A stretch of 13,995 bases of DNA. It comes from an uncultured Bacilli bacterium (GTDB taxonomy: Bacteria; Bacillota_I; Bacilli_A; RF39; UBA660). The translations under genes were made by a program, and so were the position numbers. Positions 6,568 through 13,805 of this stretch are shown piece after piece. How positions within the stretch are numbered: position 1 is the first letter of the stretch; each line of letters begins with the position of its first letter. The notes under the pieces were generated by a model, which saw only the letters and a list, made by a program, of their open reading frames with translations, was not told where the DNA came from and did no database searches. The stretch covers positions 1 through 13,995 of the forward strand of contig CALVVP010000107.1 of the NCBI GenBank assembly GCA_944363895.1, written 5' to 3'.

Positions 6568-6577
6568 TAGAGTTTTT
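6551..6577. terminator. Bidirectional terminator shared by ponA and nth
   Basis: A perfect 10-bp stem (6551-6560 with 6567-6576) around a 6-nt loop. It is flanked by T-runs on both strands (plus: 6573-6577; minus: complement of 6551-6554). Both stop codons, ponA TAG at 6565-6567 and nth TAG at 6557-6559, lie inside the hairpin. Confidence 0.85.
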
Positions 6578-7177
6578 ATATTGGCAAATATCCTTTAATT
6601 GACATGTATCACAACTAGGATTACTAGCTTTACAATAATAACGACCAAATAAAACTAATTGATGATGTAAACGACATAAATCATAGTTTTTAAATTTTTT
6701 AGTCAATTTCATTTCCGTTTTTAAAACATCATCATCTTTATTAGCAAGACCCAATCTAATACTAACCCGATGAACATGCGTATCGACAGCAATACAAGGA
6801 GTATTATAAATATTACTTAAAACAACATTAGCCGTCTTTCTTCCTACACCCGGCAAACTTTCTAAAAATTCCCGGTCATTAGGAACAACATCCCCAACTA
6901 ATTCTAATCGTTTAGCTATTGCAATTACATTATTAGCTTTTTTATTAAAAGTTCCAATCGGACGAATAATTTCAATTATATCTTCTAATTTAGCTTGTCT
7001 TAACTTAGCTAAAGAATCATATTTTTTAAATAAAACACTAGTTACCATATTAACACGTTTATCCGTTGTTTGCGCACTTAACATCGTTGCTAACAATAAT
7101 TCATAATCTTTGGTATAATTTAATTCACATTTAGGATTAGGTATTAATTCATCTAAATAATCAACTATCTTGTTCAT
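6557..7177 (-). CDS. nth: Endonuclease III (DNA glycosylase/AP lyase)
   Basis: Base-excision repair enzyme that removes oxidised pyrimidines and cleaves abasic sites. At 206 aa it matches the usual length. The helix-hairpin-helix LPGVGRKTANVVLS (108-121) contains the catalytic Lys114, followed by Asp132 in VDTHVHR. The C-terminal iron-sulfur cluster is complete: Cys182, Cys189, Cys192 and Cys198, spaced C-x6-C-x2-C-x5-C. The start overlaps dnaD by 17 nt and has only a weak upstream TTGG, so translation is probably coupled. The dnaD-nth order, converging on ponA, matches what I recall of Bacillus, although ypoC, which follows nth there, is absent. Confidence 0.97.
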   Translation of the reverse strand: MNKIVDYLDELIPNPKCELNYTKDYELLLATMLSAQTTDKRVNMVTSVLFKKYDSLAKLRQAKLEDIIEIIRPIGTFNKKANNVIAIAKRLELVGDVVPNDREFLESLPGVGRKTANVVLSNIYNTPCIAVDTHVHRVSIRLGLANKDDDVLKTEMKLTKKFKNYDLCRLHHQLVLFGRYYCKASNPSCDTCQLKDICQYKNSTKK

Positions 7178-7793
7178 TTAACCAATCATAATCAAACAAT
7201 TTTTTATTTTGTTTTTTATTTTGAAATTTTTTACGATCATTAATAATATCTTGTTCATTCTTAATACCTTTTTTGTTCCAATCAATTAATATTTTATCAA
7301 TATACCTCAAATTGTTAACACCATTAAATACAGCTTCTTTTAAAGCTAATAATATCAATTCATCATGATAATTTTTTTGCCATTCACTAATAATTTCATA
7401 ATCCATAGGCGATAGCGTTCTGCCAAATTCTTTTTCAAAAACATCAAAAATATTATTAGTTTTTTCTTTGATTTCATCATTAACGACAATAAAACCTAAC
7501 TTTTTATATAATTCTTCTAAATTAATGATTTCTTCCCTTACTTTTTTATTGATTATATCGATTTTTAAAATGTTTTTTTCGGTTAACGATGTAATAATAT
7601 TCATCACTTCATTTAAATCAAAATTTAAATCTTTAGCTATTTGTTTCGGATTAAAACTAATATCGGTATTAATCAAATAGATTAAAACAATTAATTCACT
7701 ATCAGTAATATTCAATTTACGATAATTTTTAAGCAATATATTAGGAACATAAAAAGGTTCATTTTTAATTAAATCGATCACTTTACCTAACAT
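7161..7793 (-). CDS. dnaD: DnaD-family primosomal replication protein
   Basis: DnaD remodels the origin and helps load the replicative helicase with DnaB and DnaI in low-GC Gram-positives. The 210-aa protein has an N-terminal winged-helix DDBH1-type domain (about 1-100; NYRKLNITDSELIVLIYLI, then FNPKQIAKDLNF) and a C-terminal DDBH2 domain (about 115-185). The DDBH2 signature YIDKILIDW followed by a short Gly turn (about 165-178) is present. A Lys/Asn-rich tail follows. GAGGTGAT lies just before ATG 7793. It is 9 nt downstream of the nrnA-like gene and overlaps nth by 17 nt, so the three form one operon. Confidence is high from the C-terminal motif plus the neighbourhood. Confidence 0.92.
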   Translation of the reverse strand: MLGKVIDLIKNEPFYVPNILLKNYRKLNITDSELIVLIYLINTDISFNPKQIAKDLNFDLNEVMNIITSLTEKNILKIDIINKKVREEIINLEELYKKLGFIVVNDEIKEKTNNIFDVFEKEFGRTLSPMDYEIISEWQKNYHDELILLALKEAVFNGVNNLRYIDKILIDWNKKGIKNEQDIINDRKKFQNKKQNKKLFDYDWLNEQDS

Positions 7794-7802
7794 ATTATCA
7801 CC

Positions 7803-8747
7803 TCATTCAAAATTTTGACATAACTTATCTAACTCTTCTAACATTTTATCTACTTCATCAAATGTTTTAGGGCGTGCTCCACTAGCATAAATATGACCGC
7901 CACCATTGTAATGACTAGCTATTTCATTAATTATCGGTCCTTTTGAACGAATCGAACATTTTATATAATTATTTCCTTTATCTTCACTACAAAAAGCTAC
8001 GACTTTAATTTTATCGACATTGTTATAATTTTCAATTAAATTACCAGCTGTAGAAGAATCTACTTCATATTTTTTTAATATGTCATCACTTAATTTAATA
8101 TAAGCTAGTCCATTATCGGTAATTTGCATGTTTAAAGAAATATAACCAGAAAAAATAATTTCTTTTAAAGATTTAGTATATAAATTATCATAAAGACTAG
8201 TAAAATTTAAATTAGTTTCTTTAATTAACCAAGCAGCTAATTCTAATGTTTTATAACTAGTATACTCATATAAAAAACGATTCGTATCCGCCACTACACC
8301 TAGATATAATTTACTGGCGATATCTTCATTTAACTTATAATGATTGATTTTAGCCAATTCAATAATCAATTGGCTAGCACTACTAGCTTTATCATCAATC
8401 AATTCAATATCAGCAAATTTTTCAATAAAAGGATGATGATCAATTTTAATAACTTTGTGAAATTTAGTATAATCAGCGCCATCGATTCTTTTCGCATCAG
8501 GTGTATCTGTTACAATTAATAAGGCCTTATGATAATCAATTTCCGGTAATTTATCGACATTTCCTAAATAACGAAAACGCGAAGCTGGAGCCCCAATGAC
8601 ATAAACTTGTTTTTTAGGAAAATTATATAAAATCAATTCTTTTAACCCAATTGAACTGCCTAAAGCATCAGGATCAGGCCCAATATGTCTAGCAATAACA
8701 ATTGTATTATATTTTTTTATTTCTCTAGCTATTTTTTTATAACACAT
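7803..8747 (-). CDS. nrnA: DHH/DHHA1 phosphoesterase, NrnA-like (oligoribonuclease / pAp phosphatase)
   Basis: Cytoplasmic manganese-dependent enzyme; family members degrade very short RNAs and/or dephosphorylate 3'-phosphoadenosine 5'-phosphate. The 314-aa length is typical. The DHH domain holds HIGPDPDALGSS (21-32; His21, Asp25, Asp27), Asp81 in VTDTPD, the naming Asp103-His104-His105 motif, and Asp154 in VVADTNRF. The C-terminal DHHA1 domain has the substrate loop SIRSK (265-269) and GGGH (282-285). It is first in the nrnA-dnaD-nth operon behind a recognisable promoter. The ribosome binding site is weak (GAAAGTG). Cyclic-dinucleotide or nanoRNA preference cannot be told from sequence. GdpP-type PAS/GGDEF parts are absent, which favours NrnA over GdpP. 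Confidence 0.9.
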   Translation of the reverse strand: MCYKKIAREIKKYNTIVIARHIGPDPDALGSSIGLKELILYNFPKKQVYVIGAPASRFRYLGNVDKLPEIDYHKALLIVTDTPDAKRIDGADYTKFHKVIKIDHHPFIEKFADIELIDDKASSASQLIIELAKINHYKLNEDIASKLYLGVVADTNRFLYEYTSYKTLELAAWLIKETNLNFTSLYDNLYTKSLKEIIFSGYISLNMQITDNGLAYIKLSDDILKKYEVDSSTAGNLIENYNNVDKIKVVAFCSEDKGNNYIKCSIRSKGPIINEIASHYNGGGHIYASGARPKTFDEVDKMLEELDKLCQNFE

Positions 8748-8771
8748 AAATTCACACTTTCTATTAGACTT

Positions 8772-8800
8772 ATTATACTATATTTACATTAATTCGTCTA
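8772..8800 (-). promoter_or_regulatory. Sigma-A promoter of nrnA-dnaD-nth
   Basis: On the minus strand, TAGACG (8800-8795, 4 of 6) and a perfect TATAAT (8777-8772) are separated by 17 nt. The start is expected near 8765, about 18 nt before ATG 8747. Confidence 0.7.
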
Positions 8801-8813
8801 TATTTTGAGACAA

Positions 8814-8833
8814 GAAAAAAGGCTTTTTAGCCT
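8814..8833 (-). terminator. Rho-independent terminator of the lysS-to-ackA operon
   Basis: A 5-bp GC-containing stem (AGGCT with AGCCT, minus strand, 8833-8820) with a 4-nt loop is followed by a T-run down to 8814. The ackA stop codon (8829-8827) is in the stem-loop. Confidence 0.8.
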
Positions 8834-10005
8834 ATTAATTTATATGTATCCCGAGCAATCATAACTTCTTCATCGGTAGGAATAATATAGACAGGAATAC
8901 TAGAATCACTAGTTGTTATCAATTGTTCTTTACCGCGAACATTATTTTTTTCTTCATCTAACTTAATTCCTAAAATAGCTAATTTTTCGATTACTGCTTT
9001 CCGAATATCGATAGAATTTTCCCCAATTCCAGCTGTAAAAGCAATCGCATCAACACCATTTAATAAAACATAATATTTAGCAATATAATCCACTACTCTT
9101 CTAATAAACATATGTTGCGCGAGAACACATCTTTCATTTCCTTCTTTGATACCATTTTCAATATCTCTGGAATCACTACTAACACCACTAATTCCAAGTA
9201 AGCCACTTTGTTTATTAATAGCATTATCGATATCTTGATATGTCATATTAGTTTTTTTAATCATGTAAGGAATGATACTAGCATCAATATCCCCACAACG
9301 CGTTCCCATGATAATACCAGCATTAGGAGTAAAGCCCATTGATGTATCGACACATTTACCATCTTTAACAGCTGTGATACTACCACCATTACCTAAATGA
9401 CAAACGATTACTTTGCAATCTTTTTTATTTAAAATCTCACTTAATCGATTAGCGACATAATTATGACTTGTACCATGCGCACCATATTTTCTTACTTGGT
9501 AATCAGTATACCAACTATATGGTAAAGCATAAAGATATGTCTCTTTTTCCATCGTTTGATGGAAAGAGGTATCGAAAACAGCTACCGCTTTTGCATTAGG
9601 AACGATTTCTCTAAAAGCGTTAATGCCAATAACCGCTGCAGGATTATGAAGTGGCGCTAAAGCGGATAATTCTGAAATAATATCCACCACTTCATCATCA
9701 ACTAAAACTGATTTATCGAACCGATCAGCTCCTTGCACAATTCGATGACCGATACCTTTGATTTCATCTAAAGAATTAATTATTTTATTATTTAATAATT
9801 CTTCAACTAAAATTTTTACTGCTTCTTTATGCGTTGGCAAATCGATATTTTTGGTTTGTTTTTCCCCATTTATTTTAATTGTATATAAACTATTATTAAT
9901 ACCTATTCTTTCAAAAACTCCTGATATTAATACTTTTTCTTCTGGCATTTCATACATTTGAAATTTTAAAGATGAACTACCAGCATTTACTGATAATATT
10001 TTCAT
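8827..10005 (-). CDS. ackA: Acetate kinase
   Basis: Converts acetyl phosphate and ADP to acetate and ATP, the substrate-level ATP step of acetate fermentation. The 392-aa protein is full length. Both family signatures are present: VNAGSSSLKF (6-15, Asn7) and a VFDTSFHQTM stretch with Asp145. Other conserved sites are HRIVQGAD (Arg88), GAHGTSH (His177), HLGNGGS (203-209), MGTRCGDID with Arg236, and PTDEE near the C terminus (376-380). A strong AAGGAGG lies ahead of ATG 10005 and overlaps the stop codon of the upstream phosphatase, with a 9-nt gap. No pta lies in the window, so the acetyl-phosphate source must be encoded elsewhere. It is the last gene of the operon before a terminator. Confidence 0.97.
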   Translation of the reverse strand: MKILSVNAGSSSLKFQMYEMPEEKVLISGVFERIGINNSLYTIKINGEKQTKNIDLPTHKEAVKILVEELLNNKIINSLDEIKGIGHRIVQGADRFDKSVLVDDEVVDIISELSALAPLHNPAAVIGINAFREIVPNAKAVAVFDTSFHQTMEKETYLYALPYSWYTDYQVRKYGAHGTSHNYVANRLSEILNKKDCKVIVCHLGNGGSITAVKDGKCVDTSMGFTPNAGIIMGTRCGDIDASIIPYMIKKTNMTYQDIDNAINKQSGLLGISGVSSDSRDIENGIKEGNERCVLAQHMFIRRVVDYIAKYYVLLNGVDAIAFTAGIGENSIDIRKAVIEKLAILGIKLDEEKNNVRGKEQLITTSDSSIPVYIIPTDEEVMIARDTYKLIG

Positions 10006-10014
10006 TTTTCCTCC

Positions 10015-10548
10015 TTATATATCATATTCAAATACTTCACAGTTTCTAATTGTTATTTCACTTAAGATACCATCACTTGGTATTCCTTTAAAATAATAGT
10101 ATAAAACTCGCATTATCCCACTATGCGTAACGATAACGACATTTTTATCGTGATATTTATCTTTTATATCTTCGATTAATTTAGCGACTCGATTATATAA
10201 ATCTTGAACACTTTCCGCTTGTTTATATTGAATATTTTTATTATAATTCCAATATTCATCAAAATTGATTGATTTTTTTGGTTTACCAGTAAATTCACCA
10301 TGATCTCTACCTAACAAGCTATCAGAATACATAATCGGAATTTTACCATCGCTAATTATTTCTGATGTTTGTTTACATCTATCTAAAGGTGAACTGATAA
10401 TCAAATCAATTTTTTTATCTTTAAAATAGTCTCTCACTTTTTTGGCTTGTTGAATCCCTTCATTAGTTAGTGAACTATTTAATCTTCCCACTAAACAATC
10501 ATTAGCATTTTCTAATGTTTCACCATGTCTAACTACATATAATTTCAT
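10015..10548 (-). CDS. Histidine phosphatase family protein (phosphoglycerate-mutase-like)
   Basis: A 177-aa single-domain histidine phosphatase. The catalytic RHGET is at 7-11 (His8 nucleophile), with SSPLDRCKQT (52-61, Arg57), a GEFTG acid-base region (Glu85) and the second catalytic His142 in VTHSG. The small size and lack of the extra mutase insertions favour a broad phosphatase (CobC/PhoE/GpmB-like) over a glycolytic phosphoglycerate mutase; the substrate cannot be read from the sequence. Its ATG overlaps the TGA of the upstream surface-protein gene (ATGA), with TTGGAG inside that gene as ribosome binding site. A decayed copy of its first ~45 nt lies at 12072-12115. Confidence 0.92.
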   Translation of the reverse strand: MKLYVVRHGETLENANDCLVGRLNSSLTNEGIQQAKKVRDYFKDKKIDLIISSPLDRCKQTSEIISDGKIPIMYSDSLLGRDHGEFTGKPKKSINFDEYWNYNKNIQYKQAESVQDLYNRVAKLIEDIKDKYHDKNVVIVTHSGIMRVLYYYFKGIPSDGILSEITIRNCEVFEYDI

Positions 10549-12008
10549 TGATTACTCCAATCTACCACATCACAAAATGGATTATCCGAATTATAGCCAT
10601 CTTGATTACCTAAAAATAAATCTAACAAGAAAGCTAAAATAAGAGGAACTAAGAATAATAAAACTGCCGCTATTATTCGCGTTAAAAAGCGTTTAAATGC
10701 TGTTTTCATCTCTTTATCAGCATCACCATGGACAATAACTTTAATAAAATCTAACATTCCTAATCCTAAAGCTAATAACGGTCCTGCTATTTTGACAATA
10801 TCTAAAATGTCAGTCAATATCTTAACTAAGTCATCTGATAGAATAGCACAATCGCTACTTAAATCATTAATAATATTTTGGCTAACTAATTCTTCATAAA
10901 AGCTATTAAAGCTAATACATTCATCCATTCGTTCATCGATATTATTATATTGATGATTGCCATAAATTTCATATACACTATTACAATAACTACGAATCTC
11001 TTTTAATCCAGTTTGCGTTAAATATTCAGCATTTATAACACAATCATTTCCACTGCATAAATTATTATTTGCCACTATATCATTTAAAGTTACATCATTT
11101 CCATCAACTATTAAAGGAATATTTAAAGCACTTGCTGATAATGCATTTAATGGCGGTTTTAATTGACCTAATAATGCTACATATTCATCACTACTAGTAA
11201 TTCTATCTAAATTTTCATTACCAGAATCAGCATATCCTCCACTTTCAATCGATAATTCATAAGTTCTTGTCGTTGAATCGACAACATTTAAATAAACCGT
11301 TTTCTTTCTAAGAGTCGATAAATCATTAGAATCGGTGTAACTAAAAATTTCATCAACTTGTTCAGGATATATAACAACTGTTATATCATGATTATCAACT
11401 TCAATTACTTTAACCGCCCCACTAGATGTTACTTCAACATCACCAGCATTAGTAGTACTATTAGATAAAGACATCATCTCTTTTCCTTTGTCGGTAACAT
11501 AAAACCTTACTTTAAGGTAGTCATCGCCAAATTCATCTGTATAAGTCGTTCCATATTCTGCTAAAATTTTTGGTTCATCTTCACCACTATCAAATTCATA
11601 ATTAGATAAATAGACATTAGCATTATTAATTCCATCACCAATTTGTAAACTATAGGACATATAGGATGCATCAGCAATTCCTGCTAGATTAGGACATTTA
11701 CCATATTCATCAATATAATTACGAAATTGTTCTTCGTCAAAAGATTTTTGCCATAATGTTCCTGAAAAAAGAGGATAAAAATTTCTTGTATCTTCTTCAA
11801 TATTACTACCATCATAATTAGACCATTGCCAAGAAAAATTATTTGCATCAAAAGTGATTCTAATTTTTATATCTGCCCCTTCTAAAGTTCCATCAACATT
11901 ACTATAAATATTTGAATTATACTCACAATAACTTGCTTCGATATTATTTAGATTAAAAAATGCCAAGAAGAATAAAAACATTAAGGAAAAAGATATTTTT
12001 TTGAACAT
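10545..12008 (-). CDS. Uncharacterised secreted/membrane-anchored protein, paralog 1 (487 aa)
   Basis: No family recognised. Residues 1-25 form a signal peptide (MFKK, hydrophobic core, likely cut after IEA). An acidic, Ser/Thr/Asn-rich, beta-like outer region spans about 26-300. A Cys-bearing juxtamembrane region (about 300-385) has a CSGNDC motif and EYLTQTGLKEI, DERMDECISFNSFYE. From 386 there is a tail with two hydrophobic helices (about 400-425 and 443-467), joined by a charged loop GDADKEMKTAFKRF, then a short Cys-containing end. The two-helix tail resembles in layout VirB2/TrbC-type pilins and small integral membrane proteins, but this is topology only. The last 293 bp match the paralog at 12119 at about 95%. 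AAAGG lies 10 nt before ATG 12008. It overlaps the phosphatase by 4 nt, suggesting linked expression. Gene real: high confidence; function unknown. Confidence 0.85.
   Translation of the reverse strand: MFKKISFSLMFLFFLAFFNLNNIEASYCEYNSNIYSNVDGTLEGADIKIRITFDANNFSWQWSNYDGSNIEEDTRNFYPLFSGTLWQKSFDEEQFRNYIDEYGKCPNLAGIADASYMSYSLQIGDGINNANVYLSNYEFDSGEDEPKILAEYGTTYTDEFGDDYLKVRFYVTDKGKEMMSLSNSTTNAGDVEVTSSGAVKVIEVDNHDITVVIYPEQVDEIFSYTDSNDLSTLRKKTVYLNVVDSTTRTYELSIESGGYADSGNENLDRITSSDEYVALLGQLKPPLNALSASALNIPLIVDGNDVTLNDIVANNNLCSGNDCVINAEYLTQTGLKEIRSYCNSVYEIYGNHQYNNIDERMDECISFNSFYEELVSQNIINDLSSDCAILSDDLVKILTDILDIVKIAGPLLALGLGMLDFIKVIVHGDADKEMKTAFKRFLTRIIAAVLLFLVPLILAFLLDLFLGNQDGYNSDNPFCDVVDWSNQ
10561..10853 (-). 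repeat. Near-identical 3' module, copy 1
   Basis: 293 bp encoding the two-helix tail of paralog 1. It pairs with 12129-12421 with no gaps and 14 mismatches by eye (about 95%). Identity drops abruptly upstream of 10853, where the aligned codons become unrelated. Confidence 0.9.
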
Positions 12009-12071
12009 ATTTAATTTTCCTTTCTACAAATAAACACTTATATTTAAAAATAATTTTTTTACCTTTAGTAA

Positions 12072-12115
12072 TCACTATCTAATGTTTAATCAAAAATAAC
12101 TACACATAATTTTAT
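12072..12115 (-). pseudogene. Decayed remnant of the histidine phosphatase 5' end
   Basis: Minus-strand sequence from 12117 to 12072 aligns without gaps to 10550-10505, which covers the phosphatase start, at about 35 of 46 positions by eye. The start codon ATG is ATA here, and reading in the old frame gives IKLCVVIFD then a stop (TAA), against MKLYVVRHGE in the intact gene. It lies at the same position after the paralogous surface gene as the real phosphatase does after the other copy. No ribosome binding site remains in use. Confidence 0.75.
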
Positions 12116-12118
12116 TGA

Positions 12119-13804
12119 TTACTCTAAATCTACTACATCACAAAATGGATTATCCGAATTATAGCCATCTTGATTGCCTAAAAATAAATCTAATAAGAAA
12201 GCTAAAATAAGAGGAACTAAGAATAATAAAACTGCCGCTATTATTCGCGTTAAAAAGCGTTTAAAGGCTGTTTTCATCTCTTTATCAGCATCACCATTAG
12301 CAATAACTTTAATAAAATCTAACATTCCTAATCCTAAAGCTAATAATGGTCCCGCTATTTTAACAATATCTAAAATATCTGTCAATATCTTAACAAAATC
12401 ATCTGATAGAATAGCACAATCAACTGTATAATCGGCAAAAATATTATTTTGAACACCTTGCTCATAAAAAGTATTAAAAGCAATACATTCTTCCATTCTA
12501 TCTTCGACTGATGAATAAGAATCTGAATCAAAATACTTAATAAAATTAGGATAAATATCTTCACTACAATAATATAAAACATCTTTTAATCCTTGTTCGA
12601 TTAAATAATCTTCATTACCATTACAAGAACCATTAGCACAAATATTAGTACAATTCAAATCTGATAATGTCCTGCCATTACTATCAATAGCAGGTAATCG
12701 ACTAATATTAGCTCCCTTACTATTTAAATATGATTTTATGCGACACATTAAAGTTTCGTATTTTTCACCATTAATTACACTAAGTGATGCCGTTACATCT
12801 TCAGCAGTTTGAACATTAGGATTGTATGTTATTTTTTCAGCACCATCAAAATTAGTTTCGGAAATTGTACAATCTTGACCATTTCGTTTATCCAAACAAT
12901 CGGTGTATAAAACTGGTAAATTTTCACAACTTTCTTGAATCTTATTACCCGTTATATCAACAGTAATATTTAAACTTTTATCATCAAAAGCAACACCATA
13001 TGTTCCATCACTATATCCCGTTAGACCAAGAACATTATTTCCATAACTATTTTTATAAGAACATGTTTTCCCAACTGTAGCCGTATTCTCTTCATCACAA
13101 GTTATATAACTAGCATATACTTGCAAATCATGTTGTGTAACGCTTCCATCTGTCGGTTCTTGAAAAGACACAGAAGCAATGTCAAGAGTTGTTGACACAT
13201 AAATATGACTTGGACAAATATAAGCATTATTTTCCGTAATAAAATTATTATAGTCGGTATTATTTATAGAAGCTTGTAGACCACTAATATCAGCATCAAA
13301 CTGACCATTTTTATACTCAATAACAATACTACCAGAACTACCATAAACACAATGTAGCTCTTGGATTTTACAGTTTTCTTCTGTTTCAACTATCCCGTTA
13401 ACTTTATCAGTTTCCAATTCTAAAACAAATTCATTATTACCAGTTGAGGGAAGCGTATCGCTCGCATAAACATGATCGCCTGCAAAGTCGACAATAAACC
13501 CAGGATTATAATCATAGAGTAAATATTGAGGACAAGTTTTATTTTGGGGATCCCAATCATCAACATACCACCAATCGCCAACTTTTTTATTGCCATAATC
13601 TTCCATAAGTTCAGCGGAAGCCTCATATTCTAATTCATCTACCGGCGTATATCTATCAGCATAAGTTGCAATACTTAATTCCATTCTAATGCCATTATCT
13701 GATGAATAATAGCACCGATCAATCAACTGATATTGTTCAACTGCCGTTACTTGAGAAATATTTATTAAAAACAAACCGATGATGAAAAATAAAATTTTTT
13801 TCAT
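12119..13804 (-). CDS. Uncharacterised secreted/membrane-anchored protein, paralog 2 (561 aa)
   Basis: No family recognised. Signal peptide at 1-21 (MKKI, hydrophobic core, probable cut after VTA). A long acidic, Tyr/Asp/Asn-rich outer region with about a dozen Cys extends to about 460, and suggests a disulfide-rich fold. A juxtamembrane part (about 375-460) is diverged but clearly related to paralog 1 (CANGSC, EDYLIEQGLKDV, VEDRMEECIAFNTFYE). The tail from residue 462 has the same two membrane helices and differs from paralog 1 at only 3 of 98 residues. ATG 13804 is chosen over GTG 13813 because AGGTGA (13815-13810) is correctly spaced for 13804 and overlaps 13813. It starts 1 nt after the lysS stop, so the two are coupled. 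One extra base relative to paralog 1 near 12126 replaces WSNQ with LE at the end. Confidence 0.86.
   Translation of the reverse strand: MKKILFFIIGLFLINISQVTAVEQYQLIDRCYYSSDNGIRMELSIATYADRYTPVDELEYEASAELMEDYGNKKVGDWWYVDDWDPQNKTCPQYLLYDYNPGFIVDFAGDHVYASDTLPSTGNNEFVLELETDKVNGIVETEENCKIQELHCVYGSSGSIVIEYKNGQFDADISGLQASINNTDYNNFITENNAYICPSHIYVSTTLDIASVSFQEPTDGSVTQHDLQVYASYITCDEENTATVGKTCSYKNSYGNNVLGLTGYSDGTYGVAFDDKSLNITVDITGNKIQESCENLPVLYTDCLDKRNGQDCTISETNFDGAEKITYNPNVQTAEDVTASLSVINGEKYETLMCRIKSYLNSKGANISRLPAIDSNGRTLSDLNCTNICANGSCNGNEDYLIEQGLKDVLYYCSEDIYPNFIKYFDSDSYSSVEDRMEECIAFNTFYEQGVQNNIFADYTVDCAILSDDFVKILTDILDIVKIAGPLLALGLGMLDFIKVIANGDADKEMKTAFKRFLTRIIAAVLLFLVPLILAFLLDLFLGNQDGYNSDNPFCDVVDLE
12129..12421 (-). 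repeat. Near-identical 3' module, copy 2
   Basis: Partner of 10561-10853, in direct orientation and offset by 1568 bp. Weaker similarity continues downstream (through the stop codon into 12072-12117) and, at protein level only, upstream. Confidence 0.9.
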
Positions 13805-13805
13805 T

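Noticed and set aside
12174..12431. Plus-strand 85-codon open frame, basic and Lys/Asn-rich.
   Set aside because: It is antisense to the conserved membrane tail; its openness follows from the codon bias of the real gene.
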